This document shows positions 8,753 to 17,983 of a stretch of DNA of 64,000 nt, one piece after another. Numbering within the stretch: position 1 is the stretch's first letter; every line of letters starts with the position of its first letter. The translations under genes and the position numbers were made by a program. The stretch is from an uncultured Caldimonas sp. Lineage in GTDB: Bacteria; Pseudomonadota; Gammaproteobacteria; Burkholderiales; Burkholderiaceae. Below the pieces are notes generated by a model. The model was not told where the DNA came from. It saw only the letters and a program-made list of their open reading frames with translations, and searched no databases. The stretch covers positions 48,412-112,411 of the forward strand of contig NZ_CAMLJQ010000012.1 of assembly GCF_946480305.1 (NCBI RefSeq). The letters run 5' to 3'.

Positions 8753-9835
8753 TCAACGGGCCAGTTGGTTCTCAGTCACCCCGAGGAAGTGATCCAGCAT
8801 GTGGAAGTGATCATCGAGGAACTGGTCTTCCAGCGAAGCCAATTGTTCGATCGGCATCCACAGCGCCTGCGCCGCGTCGTCGCCCGCGCGCACCTCGGGC
8901 AGCTCCCGGTCGCCCAGGTCGAAGTGGTGGGCGTGCGTGATCGTGCGCCCGCGCTGGCTGCGGTCGGGGTGGTCGAACACGGCGGTGGACTTCAGGCATT
9001 GCCGCATCGTGCTGTCGAGCAACGCGAGGCCGGTTTCCTCGTGCAGCTCGCGCAGCGCCGACTGGTACGCCGTTTCGCGCTGCTCGATGAAGCCCCCGGG
9101 CACCGCGAGCAGGCCCATGCCGGGCGCTTGACCTCGTCGCACCAGCAATACCCGGCCGGCGCAGCTCACCACGCTGTCGACCGTGACGAACACCGGTGGG
9201 TACGGTGCCGCCGCCCAGCTCTGCTTGTAGTGCTTCAACATGCGCCATTCCTGCGCCAGGGCCGCGAAGTGCGACAGCGCCGCCCATGCACGCAGAAACG
9301 CGATCGTGCTGGCCGGCACCTGCTCCACCAATGCGGCGAGCGCCGGCTCCAGCTCGTCGGCTTCCGCGCCGAACAGGGCATCGCGCACGTGGGTGGCATC
9401 GACTGACGAGACGCGCTCCACTGACGACAGCACCCAGCCCGGGAACGCACGCAGGTAGCCGCTGGTCGCGTCCTTGAAGTGCCCCACGAGCGTCACGCTG
9501 GCATGCGATGGCAAGCCGCGCTCCGACAGCAATTGCTGCACGCCCTGGCGCACCGCGGCCACCCAGCGCGATTCGTCGTAGTAGTCGCGCACCGGCAGGA
9601 AGTGCACGCGCTCCCGCTGCTCGAGCGGCAGCGCCAGCCGGATCATCTCGGCGCGCTCCTGCCAGGTGAACGGGTTCTTGGGCGTGCGGGCCTGGTAGGC
9701 GGAGCCGAGCACCACCACGCAGGCAGGCGCCAGTTCGAGCGCACGCTGCAGCAACGCCAGGTGGCCGCGGTGGAAGGGCTGGAAGCGGCCGACGTAGACG
9801 GCGAGGTCGTGGCCTTGTGGGTTGTGCGTGTTCAT
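8753..9835 (-). CDS. nadM: Bifunctional NMN adenylyltransferase / Nudix hydrolase
   Basis: A 360-residue fusion. Residues 10-190 form the NadM nucleotidyltransferase domain: GRFQPFHRGHLALLQ (HxGH class) and SSVDATHVRDAL (the ISSTxxR-type loop). Residues 210-350 form a Nudix domain with an intact box, GGFIEQRETAYQSALRELHEETGL. It converts NMN and ATP to NAD, and the Nudix half typically hydrolyses ADP-ribose. Start 9835 (MNTHNPQG) follows the nadE stop by seven bases. It is the last gene of the pncA-pncB-nadE-nadM operon, so nicotinamide salvage and the ADP-ribose signal read by NrtR can be balanced by one transcript. Confidence 0.93.
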   Translation of the reverse strand: MNTHNPQGHDLAVYVGRFQPFHRGHLALLQRALELAPACVVVLGSAYQARTPKNPFTWQERAEMIRLALPLEQRERVHFLPVRDYYDESRWVAAVRQGVQQLLSERGLPSHASVTLVGHFKDATSGYLRAFPGWVLSSVERVSSVDATHVRDALFGAEADELEPALAALVEQVPASTIAFLRAWAALSHFAALAQEWRMLKHYKQSWAAAPYPPVFVTVDSVVSCAGRVLLVRRGQAPGMGLLAVPGGFIEQRETAYQSALRELHEETGLALLDSTMRQCLKSTAVFDHPDRSQRGRTITHAHHFDLGDRELPEVRAGDDAAQALWMPIEQLASLEDQFLDDHFHMLDHFLGVTENQLAR

Positions 9836-9842
9836 GCTCGTC

Positions 9843-11543
9843 TCAATAGTGCTTGGCGGCAATCGGCATCTGCCGGCCGGTGCCGAAGGCGCGTGCGCGC
9901 ACGCGCAGGATGGGCGGCGCCTGCCGGCGCTTGTATTCGTTGCGCGCGATCATGCGGCGCACGCGCTCCACCAGCGCCCGCCCCTCTTCGCGCTGCATCA
10001 ACTGCTCGACGAAGCGCACCGCTTGCTCGTGCTCCCCCTGCGCGAGCCGCTCGCCTTCGATCAACACCTTCAGCACCTCATCGAGCACCGGGTACGGCGG
10101 CAGGCTGTCGGTGTCTTTCTGGTCGGGCGCGAGTTCGGCCGACGGTTCCTTGTCGATGATGGCCTGCGGGATCAGTTCGCGGCCGGCCGCCTCGTTGAGG
10201 TGGCGCGACAGCGCGAACACCTCGGTCTTGTACAGGTCGCCGATCAGCCCGAGGCCGCCATTGGTGTCGCCGTACAGCGTGCAGTAGCCGACCGAGATCT
10301 CCGACTTGTTGCCGGTGGTCAGCAGCAGGTGGCCGAAGCTGTTCGAGTACTCCATCAGCACGGTGCCGCGTACGCGGGCCTGCAGGTTCTCGAGTGCGAG
10401 GCCACGCAGCGGCGTGCCGAAACTCGCCTCGAACTGCTGCCCATAGACGGCCACCGTGTCGGCGATCGGGTGCGTGTGCAACTCGATGCCGAGGTTGCGG
10501 CACAGGGTCACCGAGTCGTCCACGGAGCCGGCCGACGAGTAGCGCGACGGCATCGTGACGGCCACGACGTTCTCGGCCCCCATCGCTTCGACCGCAAGCG
10601 CCAGTGTCAGCGCGCTGTCGATGCCGCCGGAGGAACCGACCACCGCCTGCCGGAAGCCGCAGCGCCGCGCATAGTCGCGCAGGCCGAGCACGATCTGCGC
10701 ACGGTAGAACGCCATGGTCGCAAGGCCTTCGGCGCTGACCGGGGGCAAGCCGTCTCCCGCGGCGGTGAAGAAGCGCCCCTCGGAGAACGACAGCGTCGTC
10801 ACGTCCTCGGTGAACCGCTGGGCCTCGTAGACGATGCCCTGGTCGGGTTGCACCGCGAACGAGGCCCCGTCGTAGACGATCTGGTCGTGCCCACCGATCT
10901 GGTTGACGTAAAGGATGGGCAAGCCATGACGCCGGCTGGCGGCCGAGAAGATGCGATGCCGCTGCTCGCGCTTGCCGATGTTCGACGGGCTGGCGTTGAT
11001 CGACACCACCAGGTCGGGCGCCGCGTCGCGCATGCGCTGGAAGGGGTTGACGAGATAGTCCTCGCCTTCGTCGTTCCAGCCGTCCTCGCAGATCAGGAAG
11101 CCGATCTGCGTGGGCCCGATGCGCAGCACCTTCGCCACGTCCGGGCCCGGCTCGAAGTGACGACGCTCGTCGAAGATGTTGTAGGTGGGCAGCAGCTGCT
11201 TGGCGTAGCGCAGCACCACCTCGCCGGCCTTGAGCACCAGCAGCGCGTTGTGCAGCTTCTTGCCGGGGCCGCTCTTGGGCTCGGGCGCGCCGATCACCCA
11301 GTGCAGCCCGCGCAACTGCCGCGAGGCCTGCTGCAGTGCTTCGAGCCCGCGCGCGACGCGCTCCATGAAGTGAGGCTCATCGAGCAGGTCCGCCGGGTAG
11401 TAACCGGTGAGCGAAAGTTCCGAGAACACGACCAGCTCCGACCCGGCACTCCAGGCCTTCTGGGCGGCGGCGATCATCTTTTCGACGTTGCCTTCGATGT
11501 CGCCGATCGTGTAGTTGAGTTGGGCGACGGTGAGCTTCAGCAT
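9843..11543 (-). CDS. nadE: Glutamine-dependent NAD+ synthetase
   Basis: A 566-residue two-domain enzyme. Residues 1-260 are the nitrilase-type glutaminase domain with its Glu (FSELSLTGYY), Lys (AKQLLPTYNIFDE) and Cys (GFLICEDGWN) triad. Residues 290-540 are the ATP-dependent amide-forming domain with the P-loop SGGIDSAL and the TGNKSEISVGYCTLYGD segment. It makes NAD from nicotinate adenine dinucleotide, using ammonia from glutamine. The length is typical of the bacterial two-domain form. It follows pncB by ten bases. Confidence 0.96.
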   Translation of the reverse strand: MLKLTVAQLNYTIGDIEGNVEKMIAAAQKAWSAGSELVVFSELSLTGYYPADLLDEPHFMERVARGLEALQQASRQLRGLHWVIGAPEPKSGPGKKLHNALLVLKAGEVVLRYAKQLLPTYNIFDERRHFEPGPDVAKVLRIGPTQIGFLICEDGWNDEGEDYLVNPFQRMRDAAPDLVVSINASPSNIGKREQRHRIFSAASRRHGLPILYVNQIGGHDQIVYDGASFAVQPDQGIVYEAQRFTEDVTTLSFSEGRFFTAAGDGLPPVSAEGLATMAFYRAQIVLGLRDYARRCGFRQAVVGSSGGIDSALTLALAVEAMGAENVVAVTMPSRYSSAGSVDDSVTLCRNLGIELHTHPIADTVAVYGQQFEASFGTPLRGLALENLQARVRGTVLMEYSNSFGHLLLTTGNKSEISVGYCTLYGDTNGGLGLIGDLYKTEVFALSRHLNEAAGRELIPQAIIDKEPSAELAPDQKDTDSLPPYPVLDEVLKVLIEGERLAQGEHEQAVRFVEQLMQREEGRALVERVRRMIARNEYKRRQAPPILRVRARAFGTGRQMPIAAKHY

Positions 11544-11553
11544 GACGGCTCCT

Positions 11554-12741
11554 TCACGACGCGACGTTGAACACCTGGCGCAGGTAAGCCAGGAAGGTTT
11601 GGTCGTCGCACAGCGTCTTGCCGGGACTGTCGGACAGCTTGGCGACCGGCTGGCCGTTGCAGTGGGTCAGTTTCATCACGATGTTCAGCGGGCGCAGCCC
11701 CACGTCGTTGGACAGGTGCGTGCCGATGCCGAAACCGAGCTGCGTCCGATCGGCGAAGTGCCGGTAGAGCGAGAACGCGCGCTCCATGTCGACCCCGTCG
11801 GAGAACACCAGCCGCTTGGTGTGGGGGTCGATGCGCAGCTTCGCATAGTGCGCCAGGGCCTTCTCGCCCCACCACACCGGGTCGCCGGAGTCGTGGCGCA
11901 GGCCGTCGAACAGCTTGGCGAAGTAGAGGTCGAAGTCGGCCAGGAAGGCGTCCATGCCGACCACGTCGGTCAAGGCCACGCCGAGGTCGCCGCGGTATTC
12001 CTGCACCCAGTCTTCGAGCGAGGCCTTCTGGAAGTCGCGCAGGCGCACGCCCAGGGCCTGATACGTCTGCAGGTACTCGTGTGCCATCGTGCCGATGGGC
12101 ACCAGGTCCAGCTCCTTGGCGAGCAGCACGTTGGAGGTGCCTTTGAAGAACTGCGGCACCTCGCGCTTGAGCGTTTCGACGACCTCGCGCTGCCAGGCCC
12201 CCGAGTAGCGCCGGCGCACGCCGAAATCGAAGAACTCGAACGGGTGGCGCCGCTGCGGCTCTGCTCCGAAGCGGCGCAACGCCTCGATCTTGCCCGCGAG
12301 CTTCTCCCGTCCGATGCGCAGCGCCTGGTCACCATCGAAACGGCGGAAGTACAGCTCGTTGACGATGGCCAGCACGTAGATCTCGAACGCCATCACGTGC
12401 ACCTGCGGCCCTTGCGCGACGATGCGCAGCGTGTCGCCATCTGCACGGGCGGTGATGAACTCGCGCTGGAAGCGGAAGATGCGCAGGAAGTCGACGAAGT
12501 CGGACTTGATGAACCGCAGCCCGCGCAGGTAGGCCAGCTCGTCAGCCGCGAAGCTGAGCGTGCAGAGGTGGTCCAGTTGCTCGTTCACCTGCGGCAGCAG
12601 CTCGGCCAGCGGGTAGTCGCTGCTATTGCGGCACACGAAGGTGTACTCAGCCTGCGTCTGTGGGTGCCGATGCAGCATGGTCTGCCACATCGTGAACTTG
12701 TAGAGATCGGTCTCCAGCAGACTGTGGATGACGGGTTGCAT
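11554..12741 (-). CDS. pncB: Nicotinate phosphoribosyltransferase
   Basis: A 395-residue enzyme that joins nicotinate to PRPP, giving nicotinate mononucleotide. PncB signatures include [19 protein letters not shown] at the N-terminus, [11 protein letters not shown] (the phosphorylated-His/ribose site region is [10 protein letters not shown]), [12 protein letters not shown] and [19 protein letters not shown] sits at good spacing before the ATG at 12741. It lies between pncA and nadE in the same orientation, forming a nicotinamide-to-NAD salvage route (nadD must be elsewhere). Confidence 0.95.
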   Translation of the reverse strand: MQPVIHSLLETDLYKFTMWQTMLHRHPQTQAEYTFVCRNSSDYPLAELLPQVNEQLDHLCTLSFAADELAYLRGLRFIKSDFVDFLRIFRFQREFITARADGDTLRIVAQGPQVHVMAFEIYVLAIVNELYFRRFDGDQALRIGREKLAGKIEALRRFGAEPQRRHPFEFFDFGVRRRYSGAWQREVVETLKREVPQFFKGTSNVLLAKELDLVPIGTMAHEYLQTYQALGVRLRDFQKASLEDWVQEYRGDLGVALTDVVGMDAFLADFDLYFAKLFDGLRHDSGDPVWWGEKALAHYAKLRIDPHTKRLVFSDGVDMERAFSLYRHFADRTQLGFGIGTHLSNDVGLRPLNIVMKLTHCNGQPVAKLSDSPGKTLCDDQTFLAYLRQVFNVAS

Positions 12742-12773
12742 GAGAGTCCTCCCTGTGTTGTTGGTGATGCGAT

Positions 12774-13640
12774 TCAGGCGGCCGCGTTGGCAAGCAGCTC
12801 GGGCAACACGTCGGTGCTGGTCGCGAGGCGCGCGCCGCGGCTGCGCATGGCCTCCAGGAAAGCCGCCTGCTGCGCTTCGAAGCCACCGACCGGACTCATG
12901 CAGTCGGTCAACAGCACCAACCGGTCGAGCCTGTCGCTCAGGTGGTCGGCGATGTGTTCGGTGGTGGCTTTCACGCAGTGGCTGCCGGCCTCGCCGGCCA
13001 CGAGGATCACGTCCGCCGCATCGAGCGCCCGGATCAGCCGGCTGTTGAGCTGCGTGTCTTCGTCGGCCGGGTCCGGCACTTCCGCCTGCACAGCGCTGTA
13101 GTGCTCCGTCCACGGGTTGGTGCCCTTCACGACCTTGGCAACCTGCCTCAGCGTGCGCTCTTCCCACTGGTTGTAGGCAGCGCGCACCGCGGCGTGCACG
13201 CCATGCCCCCAGGTACCGATCTCGCAGTGCACCGGCCACACCATCAAGGTGTAGCGCCCGCGCGCTTCCAGTTCGTCGAGGTACGCCAGCGTGCGGTCGA
13301 GCGCCTGCGGGTCGCGTGGCAGGTAGTCGCCAGCGCGCACCTGTTGCGCAGTGATCTGGGTGAACGGTGCCACGGGGCTGCCGTCGCCCCGCCGCCAGAA
13401 CGGCGGGTGTGCCACATCCACCCTGTGGTGCGAGTCGAGCGTGACGATGATCTCGCTCAGCCCGACGCCGCCTTGTTGCACGAGTTGCGCGAGGCGCAGC
13501 ATGTCCGCGTGGGCGCCGCCGACAGGCAGCGCGGGGTCGAGACGTGCGCCATTGACGGGATCGACCGGGCGCCAGCCTTCGGGCAGATCGCAGAAGTCGT
13601 TCTGCGGGTCGATGATCAGGAGCTGGATGTTGCGTTTCAT
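12774..13640 (-). CDS. pncA: Nicotinamidase / isochorismatase-family hydrolase
   Basis: A 288-residue member of the isochorismatase-like fold. IIDPQNDF gives the catalytic Asp and LDSHH the metal-binding site, a Lys lies in the [13 protein letters not shown] segment, and the nucleophilic Cys is in [18 protein letters not shown]. It is longer than E. coli PncA (about 213 residues), as in the eukaryote-like or long bacterial class. It heads the pncA-pncB-nadE-nadM operon, which supports nicotinamide as substrate. The divergent spacer to the second nrtR probably carries its regulation. Confidence 0.88.
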   Translation of the reverse strand: MKRNIQLLIIDPQNDFCDLPEGWRPVDPVNGARLDPALPVGGAHADMLRLAQLVQQGGVGLSEIIVTLDSHHRVDVAHPPFWRRGDGSPVAPFTQITAQQVRAGDYLPRDPQALDRTLAYLDELEARGRYTLMVWPVHCEIGTWGHGVHAAVRAAYNQWEERTLRQVAKVVKGTNPWTEHYSAVQAEVPDPADEDTQLNSRLIRALDAADVILVAGEAGSHCVKATTEHIADHLSDRLDRLVLLTDCMSPVGGFEAQQAAFLEAMRSRGARLATSTDVLPELLANAAA

Positions 13641-13671
13641 GATGCCTCCGCCGTGTGAGTGACTCGACTAT

Positions 13672-13706
13672 AGGCCACTTAGATTCATAATGCAACTAAC
13701 AATGCA
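13672..13706. promoter_or_regulatory. Candidate operator between pncA and nrtR copy 2
   Basis: The spacer contains a short AT-rich island with a weak dyad TTAG (13679-13682)/CTAA (13696-13699) around ATTCATAATGCAA, and a second AATGCAA. It resembles the 6972-6990 segment upstream of the first nrtR (both read TTA...TGCAAC). The spacer also has to hold both divergent promoters. Assignment to NrtR is an inference from two sites only. Confidence 0.3.
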
Positions 13707-13790
13707 ATGGAACGGGACCAGAGAGACTTCTTCCTTGTATGGATCGATTGCACCGGCTATCCTTGTTCGTCGCAGAATGAACCTAACAGA

Positions 13791-14468
13791 ATGACCGCCT
13801 CGATCATCTGCACGGTGGACGTCGTGCTCCTGACGCTGCTCGACGGTGAACTGTGCACCGTGCTGATGCAACGCGACCGCGACCCGTTCAAGGGCACGCT
13901 GGCCCTGCCCGGCGGCTACATCCGCCCCGACGAAGACCAGAGCGCCTGGGATGCCGCCGCCCGCATGCTGAGCGAGAAAACCAGCATTGTGAGCCCCTAC
14001 CTGGAGCAGCTCGCCACCTTCTCCGGCCCCGCACGCGATCCGCGCGGCTGGTCGATCTCGGTGGCGTACTACGCGCTGGTGCCGCCGGAAATCCTGCCCG
14101 CCGACCACGCGCTCGTGAAATGTGTGCCCGTCGCTCGCCTGCCGACGCTGCCGTTCGACCATGGCAGCATCGTGCGGCTCGCGACCGAGCGCGTGCGCTC
14201 CAAGAGTCAGTATTCGTCGCTGCCCGTCTACCTGTGCGGCGAGCGTTTCACGCTGCCGCAGTTGCAGTCGGTGTACGAGGCGGTGCTCGGCGAGCCGATC
14301 AACAAGGTGAGCTTTCGCCGCAAGATCGAAGAACTCGGCATGCTGGAGCCGATCGAGGGCGAGATGGACGCTGGCAAGGCGCACCGCCCGGCGCAGCTCT
14401 ACCGACTGCGCAAGGAATACCACCGCCGGCTTTCGGTGCTGGACCGGGGATTGAACTCACGCAGTTGA
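13791..14468 (+). CDS. nrtR: NrtR-type Nudix-related transcriptional regulator (copy 2)
   Basis: A 225-residue paralogue of the protein at 6200-6943. Residues 5-130 are Nudix-like (ALPGGYIRPDEDQ) with a degraded catalytic box (ARMLSEKTSIV), and residues 140-220 are the NrtR winged helix (FTLPQLQSVYEAVLGEPINKVSFRRKIEELG). The start at 13791 (MTASIICTVDVV) fits the family; the upstream extension lies in the regulatory spacer. It is divergent from pncA. Two copies flanking one NAD cluster suggest separate sensing for the kptA side and the salvage side, or a duplication. Confidence 0.88.
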   Translation: MTASIICTVDVVLLTLLDGELCTVLMQRDRDPFKGTLALPGGYIRPDEDQSAWDAAARMLSEKTSIVSPYLEQLATFSGPARDPRGWSISVAYYALVPPEILPADHALVKCVPVARLPTLPFDHGSIVRLATERVRSKSQYSSLPVYLCGERFTLPQLQSVYEAVLGEPINKVSFRRKIEELGMLEPIEGEMDAGKAHRPAQLYRLRKEYHRRLSVLDRGLNSRS

Positions 14469-14494
14469 GGCGGCCTTGGCGCTGGCGTTTGGCG

Positions 14495-15013
14495 TCAAAG
14501 CTTGATCTTCAACCCCATCTCATCGCGCATGTGCAGCAGCGCCTCGGCGTTGCCCTTCGCGTCATCGACGGGATGGTGAGTGTGGCGCGTCTTGCGCAGA
14601 TGCTTGAAGTTCACGAACGTGTCCTTCACCAACCCCTTGTAGAGCGACCCAAGATTGGCCGAACTGAAGCCGAACGGGTTGCGGCCGAGAAAGTGATGGA
14701 AGTACCAGTTGATGAACTGCCAGTCGAAGCCGTTGTTGTCCGAGATGAACACCGGGCGGTCCTTCACCTCCCGTTTCAGCCATGACTCGAACTCCGCCAT
14801 CACCGATGACGGTTCGTCGAACGTCATCGCCTCTTCTCGGCTGAAACCGCTGACCGCCAGCGCCTCCGCCACCCATTTCTCCGAGATGGGTCGCAGCCGG
14901 CCATAGAAGCTGCGTTGCAGCCCCGGCTCGACGATCACGGCACCGAAACACACCATCGAGTAGTCGCCCGGAATCGGCCCGTCGGACTCGATGTCCACCA
15001 TGACATAGCTCAT
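14495..15013 (-). CDS. DEDDh-type 3'-5' exonuclease
   Basis: A 172-residue single-domain exonuclease of the DnaQ/RNase T fold. The acidic residues appear as VDIESDGPIPGD (ExoI), ISDNNGFDWQF (ExoII) and HHPVDDAKGNAEAL (ExoIII, with the His-x4-Asp of the DEDDh class). AAGGAG precedes the ATG at 15013. It is close to small stand-alone exoribonucleases rather than the polymerase proofreading subunit, which would carry a clamp motif. It is convergent with nrtR copy 2 and follows the EF-G paralogue by 70 bases, so it may share that transcript. Substrate (RNA or DNA) unknown. Confidence 0.85.
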   Translation of the reverse strand: MSYVMVDIESDGPIPGDYSMVCFGAVIVEPGLQRSFYGRLRPISEKWVAEALAVSGFSREEAMTFDEPSSVMAEFESWLKREVKDRPVFISDNNGFDWQFINWYFHHFLGRNPFGFSSANLGSLYKGLVKDTFVNFKHLRKTRHTHHPVDDAKGNAEALLHMRDEMGLKIKL

Positions 15014-15083
15014 GTTGTTCTCCTTGTCTTGTCGTTCTTGATTGAAAAAGGCGCGGGCCGAAACCCGCGCCTGCGAAGCAGCG

Positions 15084-17114
15084 TCACGCCGACGCCACCT
15101 CCTGCGCCACGCCGTGCGGCGCCGGCGCGTAGTGGTCGAACTGCATCGAGTACTGGGCCCTGCCCGAAGACAGCGCACGCAGCTGGCCGATGTAGCCGAA
15201 CATCTCCTTCAGCGGCACGTGAGCCTGGAGCGTCGCGACACTGTCGCGCTGATCCTGCCCGCGCACCGAGCCCCGCCGGCGGTGCAGGTCGCCGATGCAG
15301 TCGCCCAGGTACTCCACGGGCGTGATCACCTCGACCGCCATCACCGGCTCCAGCAGCGCCGGGGCCGCGCGGACCGCCCCTTCACGGAAGGCCGCCGCCG
15401 CCGCCAGCTCGAACGCCGCCGTCGACGAGTCCCTCTCGTGGAAGGCGCCGTCGAGCAGCGTCGCCTGGAAGTCGACGCAGGGGTAGCCCGCGAGCACGCC
15501 CGTTTCAGCCGCGCGCCGGATGCCGCTTTCCACTGCGGGAATGAACTCCCGCGGGATCGCGCCACCGACGATGTGGTTTTCGAAACGGATGCCCTCGCCG
15601 CGAGGCAGGGGCTCCAGCCGTAGCTTCACCTCGGCGAACTGGCCAGGGCCGCCGGTCTGCTTCTTGTGCACATGATGCACCTCCGTCTTCTGCGTCAGGG
15701 TTTCGCGGAAGGCCACTTGCGGCCTGCCCACCGACACCTCCACGCGGTGTTTCGTTCTCAACTTCTCGAGCGTCACCTCGAGCTGCAGCTCGCCCATGCC
15801 GGACAGCACGGTCTGCCCCGATTCGGCGTCCTGGCGCACACGCAGGCTCGGGTCTTCCTTCACCAGCGCCTGCAGCGCCTTGCCCAGGTTCTGCTGGTCG
15901 GCCTGCGTCTTCGGCTCGATGGCCACGTCGATCACCGGCGCCGGCACCGCGATCTGCTCCAACACGAGCGGATGCTGCGGGTCGCACAGCGTGTGCCCGG
16001 TCAGCGTGTCCTTCAGGCCCACCAGTGCGGCGATGTCGCCGGCCTGCAACATCGATCGCTCCTTGTGCTGGTTGGCGTGCACCTCGTACAGCCTCGCCAC
16101 CCGCTCGCGCCGGCCGGTGCTGGCATTCAGCACGGTGTCACCCGGGTGCAGTTGACCCCGGTAGACACGCACGAACACCATCGCCCCGTGCGCTTCGGTG
16201 ACGACCTTGAAGGCCAGCGCCGCCAACGGCCCTTTCGGGTCGGACTCGGGTTGCCCCGCGCCCGACACCTCGCCGGGTGCCGGAAGGTAGTCGACCACGG
16301 CGTCGAGCAAGGGCTCCACGCCCTTGTTCTTGAACGCCGCCCCCGCGAGCACCGGCACGAAAGCGCCCGCGAGCGTGCCCTTGCGGATGCACGCACGCAG
16401 TTGCTCGACCGACACCTCGGCACCTTCGATGTAGGCGCGCAGCGCCGCATCGTCCTGCTCCACGGCGGCCTCGACCAGGCGCGCCCGTTGTCGGCGCACC
16501 GTGTCGGCCAGTTCAGCCGGGACCGGCTGCACCTCGTAGCCATCGTCCGGGCTGTCGGAGGCCCACACGAGCGCTCGCTCGCCGAGCAGGTCCACCACGC
16601 CGCGGAATTCGCCCTCAGCACCGATCGGCCACTGCAGCACGAGCGTCTTCACGCCCAGTCGCTGCTCCAGCATGTGCACCACGCGACCGAATTCAGCACC
16701 CGTGCGATCGAGCTTGTTCACGAACGCGATGCGGGGCACGCCGTACTTGTCGGCCAGCCGCCAGTTGGTTTCGGTCTGCGGCTCCACGCCGGCCACGCCG
16801 TCGAACACGACCACGGCGCCGTCGAGCACGCGCAACGAACGGTTCACCTCGATGTTGAAGTCGATGTGCCCCGGCGTGTCGATCAGGTTGATCTGCACGT
16901 CGCGCCAGAACACGGTGGTCGCCGCGCTGTTGATCGTGATGCCGCGACGCCTCTCCTGCTCGTCGAAGTCCATGGTCGCGGTGCCCGCATCGATGTTGCC
17001 GATGCGGTGGCTGCGCCCGGTGTAATACAGGATGCGCTCGGTGGTCGTGGTCTTGCCCGCGTCGACGTGTGCAATGACGCCGATGTTGCGCAGGGGTCTG
17101 GGGACGGTGTTCAT
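15084..17114 (-). CDS. fusA: Elongation factor G paralogue
   Basis: A 676-residue translational GTPase with all G motifs: AHVDAGKTTTTERILYYTG (G1), RGITINSAA (G2), DTPGHIDF (G3), NKLDRTGAEFGR (G4), followed by EF-G domains II-V (HHVHKKQTGGPGQFAEV is the domain IV opening). It is about 25 residues shorter than housekeeping EF-G, and it is alone rather than in the rpsL-rpsG-fusA-tuf operon, so it is an EF-G paralogue. Such paralogues can be stress or slow-growth variants, ribosome-recycling factors or protection factors; sequence alone does not decide. Its leader has two hairpins and a terminator (17351-17415), which suggests attenuation. Confidence 0.93.
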   Translation of the reverse strand: MNTVPRPLRNIGVIAHVDAGKTTTTERILYYTGRSHRIGNIDAGTATMDFDEQERRRGITINSAATTVFWRDVQINLIDTPGHIDFNIEVNRSLRVLDGAVVVFDGVAGVEPQTETNWRLADKYGVPRIAFVNKLDRTGAEFGRVVHMLEQRLGVKTLVLQWPIGAEGEFRGVVDLLGERALVWASDSPDDGYEVQPVPAELADTVRRQRARLVEAAVEQDDAALRAYIEGAEVSVEQLRACIRKGTLAGAFVPVLAGAAFKNKGVEPLLDAVVDYLPAPGEVSGAGQPESDPKGPLAALAFKVVTEAHGAMVFVRVYRGQLHPGDTVLNASTGRRERVARLYEVHANQHKERSMLQAGDIAALVGLKDTLTGHTLCDPQHPLVLEQIAVPAPVIDVAIEPKTQADQQNLGKALQALVKEDPSLRVRQDAESGQTVLSGMGELQLEVTLEKLRTKHRVEVSVGRPQVAFRETLTQKTEVHHVHKKQTGGPGQFAEVKLRLEPLPRGEGIRFENHIVGGAIPREFIPAVESGIRRAAETGVLAGYPCVDFQATLLDGAFHERDSSTAAFELAAAAAFREGAVRAAPALLEPVMAVEVITPVEYLGDCIGDLHRRRGSVRGQDQRDSVATLQAHVPLKEMFGYIGQLRALSSGRAQYSMQFDHYAPAPHGVAQEVASA

Positions 17115-17187
17115 ACGAATCTCTTTCCTGAGCCGCGTCGGTCGCGACTCATGCCTGTGCCGTGATCCGGCCCAGGCGAGACTCGCC

Positions 17188-17337
17188 TCAGGGCCGGTCG
17201 TTCACTTGCGTAATGGAGTGCGGGTCGGTCTCGATCGAACCGCCGCACTCGGGCACCTTGACGCCAAGGCACGCGCGCAAGTCTCCCGCGCCTTGGCGGG
17301 CGGGAATCGTCGCGATCAGCTTGTCGTAGGTACGCAT
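17188..17337 (-). CDS. Possible 49-residue protein between leader terminator and EF-G paralogue
   Basis: An ATG at 17337 opens MRTYDKLIATIPARQGAGDL and runs to a TGA at 17188, 74 bases before the EF-G start. It has two cysteines and mixed charge. The ribosome binding site is weak (GGGGTTCC). The frame could be a short upstream gene or leader coupled to translation of the EF-G paralogue. I do not recognise the product; support is only position and codon composition. Confidence 0.35.
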   Translation of the reverse strand: MRTYDKLIATIPARQGAGDLRACLGVKVPECGGSIETDPHSITQVNDRP

Positions 17338-17350
17338 GGCGGAACCCCAG

Positions 17351-17415
17351 AAACAAAAAACCCCGGAGGTGCGAACCTGCCGGGGCTTAGCACGCCGGAA
17401 GGCCCGCGCCTTCCG
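17351..17415 (-). terminator. Intrinsic terminator with preceding hairpin in the EF-G leader
   Basis: Read on the minus strand, a perfect 8-bp hairpin (17396-17415) is followed by a second hairpin, CCCCGG-AGGT / ACCT-CCGGGG, at 17361-17385, then TTTTTTGTTT (17360-17351). This is a strong rho-independent terminator, placed upstream of the EF-G paralogue and after the small gene at 17646-17810. Confidence 0.75.
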
Positions 17416-17645
17416 ATACGAATTCGAAAGGCGAGACTACGAAATGATGGTCAAGCGCACACCGTGCAGTGAGCCCATGCGGGCTGGCGCGGTACTCGGC
17501 GTGAACGTTTCGTTGGTCTGGCTCATGTGCTTCAGATTGGAGGCCGCGTCGTGGCGGCCGAGGTCGGCATTGTCTGACTTTCGGTTTGGGCCTGCAACGC
17601 GCAGTGTCTTGCACGTTGCAAACCCGACACGCAGTGTGCCGCGTG

Positions 17646-17810
17646 TCACAGCCCCGCTTCACGCAGGCGCTGCACCAGATCCTTGTGCTGTTGATTCGCC
17701 TTCCGTTTGGCCGACGTATGGCGCCCGGCGGCACGCCGTGCCGCGAGCGGCGCGAACAGATTGCGCGGCACCAGCGCTGCCACGCGATCGACGAGTTTTT
17801 TCTTTTTCAT
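17646..17810 (-). CDS. Small basic protein, function unknown
   Basis: A 54-residue highly basic protein starting MKKKKLVDRVAALVPRNLFA, with a second basic stretch (AARRAAGRHTSAKRK) and a C-terminal helix QQHKDLVQRLREAGL. GGGGAAC lies before the ATG at 17810; the longer frame upstream would run into the promoter at 17905-17933, so the short form is chosen. No membrane segment. It looks like a nucleic-acid- or ribosome-associated small protein, which is speculation. Its promoter carries a palindrome that is repeated at 33762. Confidence 0.6.
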   Translation of the reverse strand: MKKKKLVDRVAALVPRNLFAPLAARRAAGRHTSAKRKANQQHKDLVQRLREAGL

Positions 17811-17904
17811 CACGTTCCCCTTGGCGCCGCCCGGTACACGGCCCTTCACTTTTTTCGCAGGCTGCACCGTTGTGCGGTCGCGCTGCATTCGATCAAGACC
17901 CCGC

Positions 17905-17933
17905 ACTGTAAAGAGTCTTCACATTCCGGTCAA
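17905..17933 (-). promoter_or_regulatory. Promoter with 15-bp palindromic operator (copy A)
   Basis: On the minus strand TTGACC (17933-17928), 17 bases, then TACAGT (17910-17905) make a sigma70-type promoter. The spacer and -10 overlap the near-perfect palindrome GTGAAGACTCTTTAC (17922-17908). The same layout with one base changed in the centre occurs at 33751-33779. Such overlap with the -10 is typical of repressor operators. Confidence 0.6.
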
Positions 17934-17983
17934 TGCAGTGAGACAATGCGCCCTCCCCAACCGTCTGACTTGCACAACAGCCT

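Noticed and set aside
17437..17649. Minus-strand short frame containing MSQTNETFTPSTAPARMG
   Set aside because: Weak ribosome binding site and no family; could be a leader peptide but support is too thin to list as a gene.
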